DNA of 64,000 nucleotides from Apium graveolens (lineage: Eukaryota > Streptophyta > Magnoliopsida > Apiales > Apiaceae): the NCBI RefSeq assembly GCF_009905375.1, contig NC_133647.1, positions 138,255,263 to 138,319,262 on the forward strand, given 5' to 3'. Shown piece by piece: positions 11,971-23,272 of this stretch. The notes beneath the pieces were generated by a model. The model did no database searches. It saw nothing but the letters and a program-made list of their open reading frames with translations, and was not told the DNA's origin. Made by a program: the position numbers and the translations under genes. Numbering within the stretch: position 1 is the first letter of the stretch; every line of letters starts with the position of its first letter.

Positions 11971-14651
11971 TTCCGAAAGTTTCGGAGGAAGTACTAAGGA
12001 TGTGAGTTGACCGTTGTCAACAGATAATTAAATAAGGGGGAAAAGTTTCTCCTTGAAACTATATTCTAAATATTAAATAAGTCGGGATAATATTCTCCGA
12101 CGATCTGAAATTACTCAGATGATTTCCCGAAATCAGAAAGTATGTTTTAAATCAGGATCTATGATTTTAAATCAAAATAAACTCTTTAATTAAATAATAA
12201 ATAATTAAATGATAATCGATAAATAATTAAACCTCGAATGAGTTTACTCTTCAAAAGATTATTTAAAATAATATTCCTCAACTAGTTTATGTTTACACAA
12301 TTAATAATCTTTAATGATTAATCAGGTTTGAAATAAATAATTGTTGGGGTATACTACGCCCATGATAAAAGAATAAGTATATAGTATTTATTATTCGAAT
12401 CAATAAAATATAGTTGAGGGAATATGATCGTTGGGAAATCGTTTTAATAAAAGTTCGAGGGGTTTTAATGTTTCGTAAGTGGACGTTGAGTCCCTTTTAA
12501 AATGTACTACTACGGACATATAACCGTCCTATAATATCACCGGAATGATTCCCGGGTTTTATCTTAAATCCCGACTGACTCTCGGTCTCATATAATATGT
12601 CACGCTTAAAGCGAAATAAACATTTCACGATATATACTTATCGTACAACATCGCTACATTATGCGAAAATTCAACAACTATGTATCATGACAAGCATGGT
12701 ATTTATGTAATAATAGTAAAACAATCCTTTCACAACACAAAATTAAAATGGAGTTGGTTTCGTAAACTTTCCTGGGTATCTCGAGGTGGAGGATGCTCTA
12801 GGTTCCGCTCGGAAATCTATAACCATAAACATATTTCATTTCGTTATGTTCCATTCTAATTTACGACAACTCGCACTCATGCTCTACTTATTATGCACCC
12901 TCTCAGATTATATTACCCTTATTATCCTTTTAATTCCTTATTCACATCGTGGTCACTTCATTTTTCTAAGTATCTTAGGTTCATTCTTATTATCGTCGTC
13001 GGCTCCGCATATGGATTCTTACGGTTTCTACTCGCGCGGTCTCGGCTCCGATATTTTTATAAAATTGAAAAATCATTATTTTCACTTGAAATTTTTATTT
13101 CAGTTAGTAAACTCAATATTTTACTCTATGTAAAAATTTCATGATTTATGAACACTTTCAAGTCGATCCTTTATATTTTCAAATTTCGTGATTTGTAGCA
13201 GTTTTCGTCGCATAAATCACTTTTAGTAAAACGGCCATAACTTTTGATCCGTAAATCAGAATCAAGCGATTCAAGTGCCTAAACGATCCTTATAACATTT
13301 TCTATGCTAAAAAAGGGTTGTTTTTCAAGAAAATACAGTTTAAAACTTCGGGACTTTCTGCAGAAACTTAAAGTTACGATTTGTTGGTTTTAACGAAGTT
13401 ACGTTTACGATCGGGATTTCGTTTACGCCCTAACTCTTAACACAACCACCAACAATCATCATTCCATCATCAACATACAAACTACTCTCAATAACATCAT
13501 GTTATTGAGGCAACAACAATCAACCTTAAATCTACTTAACTTAAACACCAAGATTTCATCAATACCACTTATTGAACTAAGTTTACTACCACATACTAAA
13601 TGGATCTTAAAATGAATCTTAAATAAAGTTGGGCCAAAGATTTTTACCTTTATTGAATTCTTGAGATGTGTTCTTGAGGATGGTGGAGGCTTGGAAGTTC
13701 TTGGTATGATTTTTAGAACCTAAAACCACCATTAAAATCAAGAAACCAAAGAGAGAGGTTACTATTCATATTATTCACTAGTGAGTTTCTTGATTTTATT
13801 TCACCCATCAAACCTTGATAAAAAGAGATGAAAGAATTTTCTTACCTTAGTTTAATTTCTAGGAGGCTTGAGAATTAATGGGAGAATTTTACAAGAGCTA
13901 GAACTTTGAGTTTTGAATTTGAATTCCCTTTCTTTTTCATCAATAGCCGAATGGAAGCATCAAGGGGGGTATTTATACTTCTCTTGGTTGCTTAGCTTGG
14001 TTGATTTGCTAGGTTGCTTCTAGGAAGATGGGGTGATATCTTGCACTTGATTTTATTCTTCCTAGTATAGCATTCTAGGTTTATTCTTTGTAGTAAATCT
14101 TAGGGACAAATCTTTGTAGCTCGCTAGGTTACAAGCTAAACTACATGGTTAGCTTCCTTAGCACACTATTTTTCTAGCTAGCTTGATCATCCTATGGTTA
14201 GCTCACTATTTGATGAAGTAACCATGGTTACTTTCTTACCATGGTTTAGTTAGTGCGTTACGTTTATTTAATCATTTACGCGTTCGCTCGTTTGCTTAAA
14301 CGTTTTTGTAATACTTACTCGTAAATGGTTCGCGACGTAATTCCTTTCATATTTATTCCTTATATTTTTATTTATCCTACTTGAATATAAATCCGTAAGG
14401 TTTTAATCTCGTAATTATATTGTGATTCTCGTAATCCTCGATGAGTCGTAAATACGGTCGTTTTTCAAAGTTCATTTTCTTCGAAAACTAATAGCGTTTA
14501 CATGCACTTATTTGATACGTATAATCGTAATATCAACTCTGAAACTCATTTTCTTATGCACTACATAGTGTGGGCTCAAAAGTTTTTCCCATCTGCCAGG
14601 GTTACTATTCATTAAACGTTTTACAAGGTCTCAAAAATTCGAGTTATTACA

Positions 14652-15136
14652 CAACAGCTTCAAAACCAGTTCCCTTAGGATACCATAATCCTGAGCTTGG
14701 AGTCCCCTTTAAGTATCTAAAAATCCTCTTTACAGCCTTCAAATGTGATTCTTTTGGATTGGCTAGAAATCTCACATAGACATGTTGCAAACATGATGTC
14801 TGGTCTACTTGGAGTTAAGTAAAGCAATGATCCAATCATTCCTCTATATCTTGAAATATCTACACTCTTGCCTTTCCTATTTTCATCCAACTTTGTTGTT
14901 GAAGACATAGGTGTAGAACCAGGTGAACAATCAACCATACCAAACTTTTTCAACAAATCCTTGACATACTTAGTTTGGCTGATGAAGATCACATCACTTC
15001 TTTGACTAACTTGAAGTCCAATAAAGTAATTTAATTCCCCCATCATGTTAATTTCATATTCACTCTGCATAAGCTTAGAAAATCTCTGGAAAAGCTTCTC
15101 ATTTGTAGAACCAAAAATAATGTCATCTACATAGAT
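14652..15136 (-). pseudogene. COP-B pol, RT C-terminal part and start of RNase H
   Basis: Minus-strand reverse-transcriptase remnant. It begins with the catalytic IYVDDI (complement of 15,121-15,135), separated from the upstream RT frame by a TAG at 15,139-15,137. It continues through MGELNYFIGLQV and SRYRGMIGSLLYLTPSRPD, both classic Copia RT blocks. Near 14,780 the frame shifts: the expected Copia sequence continues in another frame. LTR-K then interrupts the gene at 14,652 and the remainder lies at 6,420-5,953. Confidence 0.88.
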
Positions 15137-15760
15137 CTAAACTAGGATCATATCATCACCATGATTTTTGTAGAAGAGAGTTTTTTCTATGGTACCTCTA
15201 GCAAAACCAAGTTTAAGTAGAAATTCTGACAATGTATCATACCGAGCTCTAAGTGCCTTCTTAAGTCCATATAGAGCCTTGAGTAACTTGTACACAAAAT
15301 CTGGAAATTCTGGATCTTCAAAGCCAGGTGGCTGTTGCACATAAACCTCTTCTTCTAGATCACCATTTAGGAAGGCACTCTTGACATCCATTTGATACAC
15401 TTTAAAATTTGAATGTGCAGCAAATGCTAGAAAAATCCTTATTGCTTCAACTCTTGCAACCGGAGCAAAACTTTCATCATAATCAATTCCTTCTTCCCGT
15501 GAGTAACCTTTTTCAACCAACCTTGCTTTCTTTCTGGTAACTACACCATTTTCATCCATCTTGTTCCTAAACACCCATTTTGTTCTGATTACACTTCTAT
15601 TCTTTGGTGCATGAACTAGCTCCCAAACTTTGTTTCTTTCAAACTGATTAAGCTCCTCTTGCATTGCAGATATCCAATAAGGATCCATTAGAGCTTCTTC
15701 AGTTTTCTTGGCTCTATTTGAGACAGAAAGCATGCATATAGGTACTCATTGAAAGTTGCA
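15137..15760 (-). pseudogene. COP-B pol, RT N-terminal part
   Basis: Open for about 200 codons on the minus strand. Blocks seen in order: [62 protein letters not shown], then [20 protein letters not shown], which carries the first catalytic Asp of the polymerase site, and YGLKKA. This is the standard Ty1/Copia RT N-terminal region (RVT_2). The frame ends with TAG directly before the YVDD box, so the enzyme could not be made whole. Confidence 0.9.
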
Positions 15761-16654
15761 CTTCTAGTTCTCACACCAGTAGTGGGATCACCAATAATTG
15801 CTTCTCTAATATGACTTCTATCCCACTTCCTTGTATGAGTTTGTTGACTTGTGCCTTCATTATTTATATGACCTGTAGATACTTCTTCTCTTTCTCCCCC
15901 TGAGTTTGTGCTATCAAATTCAGGTGTCTGAGATGAGCTTTCATTTCTATGATTTCCTGTTCAGTAGACTCTTCATTCAACATCTGTTGTGCATTGACTT
16001 CATCTTCACCATCAAAATCACTATCAATATTGAGGTTTTCAAATGCAAGGGCTTCAGCTTCATTTTCATCAAGGCATTCCAAACCTGGACACTTTTCATC
16101 ATCAAAAGTCACATCTGTGCTTTTCATTATCTTCTTTTGATCAATCAAATAGACCTTGTAGGTAATTCTCTCCAATGAATATCCCAGAAAAATTGCTTCA
16201 AAAACCTTTGAGTCAAATTTTTCCATATATTCAGAGTTGTCTTTTAAAATGAAACATTTGCTTCCAAACACATGAAGTTGCTTTACAGTAGGCTTTCTCT
16301 TAGACATAATTGAGTAAGGTGATTTTCCATGAGCCTTGGTAATGAGATATCTATTTTGAGTGTAGCATGCAGTGTTAATAGCTTCCTCCCAGAAATTTGT
16401 TGGAAACTTGGCATCTTGCAGCATTGTTCTAGCAGCTTCAACTAATGTTCTGTTCTTTATTTCAACTACTCCATTTTATTGAGGTGTTCTAGCAGCTGAG
16501 AATTCTTGAACAATGCTTTTGCTTTTGCAGAATTCACTCAATGTTGCAATTCTGAATTATGTTCCATTATCACTTCTCAATCTCTTTACACAATTATGAT
16601 CTTCAACCTGTTTCCATATCTTCTTGATGTGCTCAATTATGATGAGTGGAGTCT
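15761..16654 (-). pseudogene. COP-B pol, integrase C-terminal half and IN-RT linker
   Basis: Minus-strand integrase remnant. RSDNGT at about 16,565 holds the second catalytic Asp, but the next codon is a stop. The third acidic residue is kept in NGVVEIKNR, again behind a stop. From 16,424 the frame is open for 186 codons: FWEEAINTACYTQNR, HVFGSKCFILKDN, KVFEAIFLGYS, then the acidic linker to RT. Several stops follow in 15,734-15,863. Integrase would insert the cDNA into the genome; this copy is inactive. Confidence 0.88.
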
Positions 16655-16830
16655 CATCTTTAGAGTGCATGAACTCTACTCAAGTGTATCTTGAGAAATC
16701 ATCCACCATCACAAGTGCATATTTGTTCCTTGAAATTGATATCATCTTTAGAGTGCATGAACTCTACTCAAGTGTATCTTGAGAAATCATCCACCATCAC
16801 AAGTGCATATTTGTTCCTTGAAATTGATAA
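16655..16830. repeat. 88-bp tandem duplication within COP-B integrase
   Basis: Bases 16,655-16,742 are repeated at 16,743-16,830, starting catctttagagtgcatgaac in both. By eye the copies are identical or nearly so. Since 88 is not a multiple of three it shifts the integrase frame, and with a stop at the boundary it separates the two integrase parts. Confidence 0.93.
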
Positions 16831-17470
16831 AACATTTACTGGCCCAAACAAGTCCATGTGAATAAGTTGCAATGGTGCACTTATAGAATTCTCAGTTTTT
16901 GACTTGTGACTTGATCTTTTCATTTTTCCTTTCTGACAAGCTTCACAAACTTCAACTTGAGCAAACTCCAGATTAGGCATGTCTCTTACTAAATCCTTTT
17001 TGACCAAGGTGTTAATTGCCTTGAAATTCAAGTGAGACAATTTCTTATGCCGCGACTTGCTTTGTTCTTCTGATGCCTTGGTGTAGAAGCAACAAATTAC
17101 ATCCTTATTTATTGAGTCCAAGTCTGCAACAAACAAGCTTCCTTTCCTTGCTCCTTTCAGAGCAACTTCACCAGTTTTCTTGCTGATAAAAGTGCATTCT
17201 TCTTTGTTGAATAAAACTTCAGAGCCTTTGTCTGCAAATTGGCTAACACTGAGAAGATTCTCTTCAAGACCATCTACGAGTGCTACATCATCAATGACAA
17301 CATTTCCAGAAACAATCTTCCCATATCCCATTGTGAATCCTTTGCTGTTGTCTCCAAAGGTCACCAAAGTGCTAGCCTTCTCCTCAAACTGTGATAGCAG
17401 GGCCTTATCACCTGTCATATGTCTGGAACACCCATTGTCTATGATCTATATGACCTTCTTCATTTTTCCC
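16768..17470 (-). pseudogene. COP-B protease and integrase N-terminal half
   Basis: Minus strand. The aspartic protease box reads IDNGCSRHMTGD: the catalytic Asp is kept and the usual Ser is Asn. A TAG stands just before it. An open frame then runs through TFGDNSKG, the spacer VALVDGLEENLLSVSQ, the GAG-pre-integrase zinc module (RHKKLSHLNF, CEACQKGK) and LIHMDLFGPV with the first integrase Asp. It stops at the 88-bp duplication. The frame differs from that of gag just upstream; a splice-acceptor-like TGTGTAG|GG (17,474-17,466) lies between them. Confidence 0.88.
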
Positions 17471-17485
17471 TACACACAATGAGTT

Positions 17486-17722
17486 TTAAGTGTGTTTAGC
17501 AACCCAAGCAGTGTTGGGCACTTTCTTCTTATTAACTGATTCAGCAAAAGTAGAATGAGTTATTTCAGATAAAATAGAATTCAATAACTGTTGTGCATTT
17601 TCCCTATCTGTTGTAGACCTAATTTTTGTTTCTTTAAGGCCTGCTCTTAGTTTGTGACAACTTTTCATCACTTTCAAATTGCAAGGAATGCAATCAGACT
17701 TGTCACATAATGATTAGGGATT
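17486..17722 (-). pseudogene. COP-B gag C-terminal tail
   Basis: The end of gag on the minus strand, 63 codons open, closing with NTAWVAKHT and a stop. The same W-V-x-K ending directly before the gag stop occurs in COP-C, COP-J (VWVPKK) and COP-H (ETWVPKS), which identifies this small frame. COP-C interrupts it at 17,728; the rest of gag is at 25,171-27,314. Confidence 0.75.
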
Positions 17723-17727
17723 ATTTG

Positions 17728-19098
17728 TGTAAGTCATATATCATAGCCTATTTGTATATTCGAGGATTCAACTCAACTCAAATAAGAATGTAATAAGTAA
17801 ATAGTGGATCTACCGTCAGAGAGATCTCGCAAAGTAACATCTGTCAGAGGATTCAGAAACAAGGTTCATCTACAGACTTGAGGAGTTAATTCACTGGAAG
17901 AAGTTCAAGAAATTGATCAAGCCTCAGTGATATAAATCAAGATCGTGGATTTAATCAAGTGACATAGATCTTGTCAGAGTATCATTAATTACAAGGATTT
18001 AATCTGAAGAAAATCAAAGTGTCAAAGTCAAGACATGAAGAAACGTCACGGAAGTTAGTCACTCATGAACCATACAGTACATCGAGTGTCAACATTGAAG
18101 TGGTGGAATTGATTCATATATTTCAGTGATTTTCAGAAGATATACAGAAGAATAGATGCTGCTCAAGATTAGTATTAATTCTCTATTAATTAATTAAGTC
18201 ATATAATTTAATTAAGAAAATAAATTATATCTGCAAAAGATTAATTTATTTGATTAATTAAATTAATTGATTAATTAATTCTGAATTAATATTAAGAATT
18301 TTCAGAATTTAAATTAGTTTAAAAATCTATTTTAATTCAACAAGACAACTGATTGTATTAGTATGACAATCGGTATGACTATCAATAGTCATACCGAAAG
18401 TCATGCTAATTCAAAAGGATTGTCTTACCAGAATTTTTATAGGATTTAAATCTATTTATTTTCAGCAAAAATAATCTGTTTGAACTACTATGACAATCGG
18501 TATGACAATTGATTGTCATACCGAAAGTCTTGCTAGTTCATTCTGATTGTCTTGCTAGTTCTAAGGATAGTCCTACCGATTGTCTTGCTGAGCTCATGAT
18601 TGTCTTGCCAGTTCAATTCTATTCGGTTGATTGATTAAAAGAAGGAGAAGCAGTTCATTCAATTATTATTCAATCAACAATACAGAACCCGAGAACAAAA
18701 GAAAAAGAAGCAGAACAATATTTCATCTTCTCTGCAAAACTTCAAGATCAATTTCTAGATTGTAAAGTTAAATCCAATCAACTAGAAATCTTTATCTTGT
18801 TCTTGTGTAACAATCTAGCGGATCAAAATCCCTAGAACTTAATCTCAAATCGCGTTTAGCATTTGATTCTAATTATTGCAAAAATAGAAAAAGTTCATGT
18901 CGAATTTATTCTAAATTTGTGATAATTAATTTGAGATTAATTCCTTTTAATCGATACAGTTGTTGTAACACCTTTCAAGTTTAATAATATTCTTATTTAA
19001 CTTGAATTTTGTTTCACATTTTTTATTCCGCATTTATTCGATTATTCGGTACCGTTTGTATTCAACCCCCCCTTCTACAAACACATTGGGACCTAACA
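17728..19098 (+). repeat. COP-C 5' LTR
   Basis: 1,371 bp, begins TGTAAGTCATA and ends ACCTAACA just before the primer site. It contains two perfect 12-bp-arm hairpins with 2-nt loops (18,371-18,396 and 18,498-18,523), built on CGGTATGAC, plus several single copies of the half motif between 18,360 and 18,610. Confidence 0.95.
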
Positions 19099-19100
19099 AT

Positions 19101-19112
19101 TGGTATCAGAGC
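19101..19112 (+). other. COP-C primer binding site
   Basis: TGGTATCAGAGC, complementary to the 3' end of plant initiator methionine tRNA, two bases after the LTR. Confidence 0.95.
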
Positions 19113-19194
19113 CTTCTGATTAACGAACAAATCAAGATCCTAGACTTTTGTGATTTTTCAACTCCTTGAATTTTTATTCATTCAAAAATTCATA

Positions 19195-21429
19195 ATGACT
19201 TCACAAAAAGTTGGAACCGTTAAAATTCCACAATTTGATAAAGAGAATTATATTATGTGGAAGAAGAAGATGCTCTTGTTTTTACAAGTGGCAAATCCCA
19301 AATATTCAAACTTGTTAAAGAAGGGGATAAAAACTCCGATGGTTATTGACTTAGAGGTGATAGTAGATGATGTTGTGATCACCAAAGCCAGAACCTATCC
19401 TAAAGATCCTGAAGATTTTACTCCTGATGAAAAGGAAGAAGCCTCCTTGGATGCCAGCCTTCAATTAATTTTAATTGATTCCTTTGATCCCTTGATGAAC
19501 AGACATGTGATGAACTGTAAAAATTCCAAACACATGTGGGAAACTATTGAGGTGATCAATGAAGGCACAGAGGAAGTTAGGGAGAACAAGTTGGAGATCC
19601 TAACCTCTGAATATGAACATTTTAAATCAAATCCAGGAGAAGGAATTACTGAAGTGTTTGAGAGGTACAATGCGTTGATCAACAACCTGAACATCAATGG
19701 AAAATTTTATTCAATCAGGGAGGTCAACAAAAAGTTCCTTTTAACACTGCCAACTCATCTTGAACATAGAATCACTGCCATTAGAGAAGCTAGAGATCTG
19801 AGTGAGATTTCTTTGGACAGGCTCTATGGAGTGTTAAAAACCTATGAGTTGGAGCAGATTCAACAGAAGGAAGTCTACGGGAAGGATAGAATGGTTAGCA
19901 CATCTACTGCACTTGTAGCTGAAGGTCAATAACAACAGCAATCTCAACAATTGGAGAGAATGGTACAATGTTCCAAGGCTGAGGAAAATATGTTAGTAGT
20001 AGAATATGATCCTCCTACTACAAATCAATCAAGTGATGATTTTTATTCCTTGGAAGAGCTGGAGAAATTGAAAGACGAGTCAATGGCCCAAATTGTCAAG
20101 AGATTCTCCCATGTCAGATTCAAGAGGAATCCCAAGCTTAAGTACAAGTCCAACTACAACAAATTCCAGAAAGGTGGATCTTCATCCTTTAACACCAGCA
20201 GTGGTGGATACAAAACAGGGATGGTTGATCGGAGCACCATCAGATGCTATAACTGCAATGAGTTGGGACACTTCGCCACAGAATGTAGGAAGCCAAAGCA
20301 AGTAAGAAAGAAGTCTGAAAGGGCTTATCTGGCAAAGGGAAGAAGCTGGGATGATACTGACAGTGAAGATGAAGAAGAAGAAGGAAATCTTGCTCTTATG
20401 GCTATTGATGGAAAAGCTTCATCGTCAAGAATAGAGGTAAAACTTTCTCATGCTGAAATGGTTTATCATCTAAGAGGCAACTTAAATAATGCACGTCGTG
20501 ATAATGAACTGTTAAGTTTACAGATCAAAGACCTTGAGAAAGAGGTCAATGAATTAAGACTTGTGCATATTAATCAAGACAAATTAAAAGAACAAGTATT
20601 TTTTCTAGAGAATAGAGTTGACTGTTACAGAAAACTCGAAACTATTCTCAAAGACAAGGTCACCGGTCTTGAGACTAAGGTTAGAGCCTACTTCAATTCT
20701 TGTTCGAAGGCTAAAGAGTTCTACAGTAAGCAAGCTATTAATCAAACATCTGAAATAGGTTATGATTACAATGCTGCTATTGGAGAATTAGGCATAAACT
20801 CCCCTCTTCATGTCTGTGCTAAAGGGAGGGAAGTACCACATGTGCTTAAGGGTGTTGATGAACCCCTCTATAAACTATCAATTGCTGAACCATTTGATGC
20901 GACCTCTTCTGTTATTCAGGAAGAAATACGTGCTGAAGATCATGCTAATGAGAAGGTTGTTTCCAAGTCAAGTGTGTCGAAAGTTCCAGTCAAAGTTGTG
21001 AAAGCAACTGAGACTAACTCAGACACACATGAGTAGGATAACAAAAATGCCATGTCTGCCATGCATAAATTGCCTGCTATTGATCACTCTCATAAAGCAT
21101 GTGGTGTTTCTAATTGTATGTCTTGTGCTTTTAATATGATGTATGCTTATTTTAATGGTAAGCATGTTTCTAATGATAAGACTACTCCTCGTCAGCATGT
21201 GAATAACAAGAAGCATGATAGGTCTAAGACTGCTAGTCCTTCTAAGGCTAGAAAGGAGACATTTGTGCCTAAGCTTAAACAGAAATTTGTTAAGGCTGTT
21301 TACAAGGTCAAATGTTCAGTCATTGAGAAAGTTGAGACAATTAAAATTAAAAATGTTGTTTTGCCTGACAAAGGACAGTTCTACAAGAATGCCGGTCCCA
21401 ACCAAGTTTGGGTTCCGAAGAAGGGTTAA
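19195..21429 (+). pseudogene. COP-C gag (two nonsense codons)
   Basis: Capsid/nucleocapsid precursor. The ATG at 19,195 (MTSQKVGTVKIPQFDKENY) is preferred because COP-J starts at the same place. Order: gag core with YIMWKKKMLLFLQ and the UBN2-type region to about residue 240; glutamine-rich linker; zinc knuckle CYNCNELGHFATEC near 20,245-20,290 (intact CCHC); acidic SWDDTDSEDEEEE; a coiled-coil stretch; Cys-containing CGVSNCMSCAFN; closing VWVPKKG and TAA at 21,427. In-frame stops: TAA at 19,930 (Gln in COP-J) and TAG at 21,034 (Leu in COP-J). These are private to this copy, so they arose after insertion. Otherwise one frame throughout. Confidence 0.92.
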
Positions 21430-21640
21430 TCCATTTGTGTTGCAGGGCATTAAAACAGGTGAAACCGGGAGTGTGGATTCTTGACAGTGGATCATCAAGA
21501 CATATGACCGGAGATATAGCCCTGCTATCAAATGTGGATTGAGAAAGCTGCCCCCTGGTTACCTTTGGAGATAACAGCAAAGGTTTATCCGAGGGATATG
21601 GCTGTTTGCAAGCTGGTAATGTTATCATTGAACTTGTAAA
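21430..21640 (+). pseudogene. COP-C protease fragment, pol truncated
   Basis: Pol frame, -1 relative to gag, with WILDSGSSRHMTGD: the aspartic-protease DSG is intact. It continues with VTFGDNSKGLSEGYG and GNVIIE, then homology to pol ends and the frame closes soon after. One stop lies within (about 21,539). COP-J stops being pol at exactly the same residue. The element therefore never had integrase or RT in this form. A TTGTGTTGCAG|GG sequence lies upstream at 21,435-21,447. Confidence 0.85.
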
Positions 21641-22159
21641 TAGTTTCTATATTTTTGCTATATTTATATAAGTTTTTATTTGTATTTTCTGTAATTGTAA
21701 ATATTGTATGATATATGAAATTGAATGTTGATATCTTGTTGATAGATATTTGGTATTTAATTCATTGATATTTGTTTTTATTATTATTATTTGTATTGTA
21801 TTATTTTTTTATTTTATTTTATTTTAAATATTATGCAACATAACAATTAGTATCTAAAGTACTTGACAAGTATCGGTCAATGATATGTTGTTAACATTAT
21901 GTTACAGATATTTGTAAGCTTTTGACATGAATGAGAATTACTTAGACTTTACCCTAAGTGATCAATGTTTTATCAAAAACTCATTCATATTAAAAAATAA
22001 AATCAAACTTCTTTCTACATTAGTGATTTCTTATTTCATGTAAAATCCTTTGAAATCACTATTGTACATCATTACTCTCAAAAGATTAAATGTATAATTT
22101 TCATTCATTATAAATCTTCAATACATTTTATCTCTATAGTGCCATATATTATGTGTTAC
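21641..22159. other. COP-C AT-rich non-coding stretch after the pol junction
   Basis: About 520 bp of very AT-rich sequence with many stops in all frames. It is shared with COP-J (44,260-44,988 region), including ttgacaagtatcggtcaatgatatgttg, so it is part of the subfamily's structure and not later decay. I see no gene in it. Confidence 0.6.
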
Positions 22160-22823
22160 AGGTTCAGTCTCCAATGACTTTCTTTCATTGACAGTCATGA
22201 GGTTGAAAACCCACAACGTCTATCCCAGACTGTAAAGACAAACACAAAAACAGAACCAACCAACATTCTCTTACCACTAAATGTAGTATGAATAAGCGTG
22301 AGGGAGATAGTGCCTTAGTGCACCACATAAGGAAGGTGCTGTAGTCAACCCAGTAGCTCTGTCTCCTATAAAGATGAGTAGTATTTAAACCGAGACAACT
22401 GCTAACCCCCATACATCTTCTCAAAAAGATGTAATGGTTGAAAAGGCACAAAAACAGTTACTAGATTCATTCTCTCAACAGGGTGCGTCTATTGAAATTT
22501 TCCTGTCGGCCAAGGTATCCTATGTAGTGTCACCACCTCAAATATAAACAATTCTTAATGCACAAGGAAAGGTTACACACACAAAGGATGAGTTGACGGA
22601 AACAAGAGTTTCGACCATTTTAAGGTCAGATTCGATTGTTCAAGGTTCGTTAATGGACCAATTGCCTTTACAGGTGTTAGGAGAGGATATTGATCCAAAA
22701 GCCATATGTCAGTGGTCAGTGTCTACCTCCCCAGGCTTAAATCCCCTGGATGCATCTGCGGATAGTGGATCTGACATAGGCGCAGATCGGCAACTTGTTG
22801 ACAATGATTCAGATATTACCTGA
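22160..22823 (+). pseudogene. Conserved ORF remnant in COP-C (unknown)
   Basis: Readable in the plus direction and alignable with COP-J. Blocks in order: SFIDSHEVENPQ, TVKTNT.TEPTN, LDSFSQQGASIEI, then after a stop TILNAQGKVTHTKDELTETR, DSIVQGSLMDQLPLQVLGED and GADRQLVDNDSDIT with TGA at 22,821. The last 76 codons are open in both elements. A TAA after SPPQ is present in both, so the frame was already broken when the subfamily spread. It is neither integrase nor RT. It may be the vestige of a third (envelope-position) ORF, but I do not recognise the family. Confidence 0.55.
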
Positions 22824-23272
22824 TGAGTCACAAGGAAATGTCTTCACAGACATTAGAAGGGAACTTTGATCTTTATGCTAAATTCGTTGGATCATTGTTT
22901 ACCTTCCCAGAATTCAAATCTAGAACCCTAAAAGGGAAACTAGCAACTTGTAGATTATGACTCAGATTCATCTGACGAGTTTAACAAGGATGGGGATTTG
23001 CGAACTCCCATTGCACCACCTGTGACCTCCTTAAGGATGGCTAAGGTGATTTTCCTTGCAGGTACAGCTGGATTATGGAGCTATGAGAGAAGAGTGATAC
23101 ACTTGTGAGAATGAGTGTAAACACGAGTGGAGAGAAGAGTGAAACACATGTGAGGTACACTAAATAGAATCACACACTCACAGTGAGGAAGAAAGATAAA
23201 CTTCTTGTTATTTCTTTTCCAACCAAGTGAAATATGAGAACTCCTTCAGACGACGGCATACATTCCTTCTTT

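Larger units (their letters stand above)
6421..14651 (-). mobile_element. LTR-K: solo LTR with nested LTR-L
   Basis: TGTGGCGCCCC at the left and AGTTATTACA at the right, flanked by caaca at 6,416-6,420 and 14,652-14,656. Removing LTR-L and its duplicated 5 bp leaves about 3.77 kb. No second LTR and no coding capacity; interpreted as a solo LTR. On the minus strand a TATAAATACC box lies near 13,977-13,968, consistent with minus orientation. Inserted into the RNase H region of COP-B. Confidence 0.85.

Noticed and set aside
12786..13144. 115- and 83-codon frames at 12.8-13.1 kb in LTR-K as membrane proteins
   Set aside because: Hydrophobic translation arises from T-rich DNA; two overlapping frames, no homology signal.
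22593..22823. A functional envelope-like protein in COP-C
   Set aside because: The frame lacks a proper ATG, sits behind a stop shared with COP-J and shows no signal peptide or membrane segment; kept only as a remnant.
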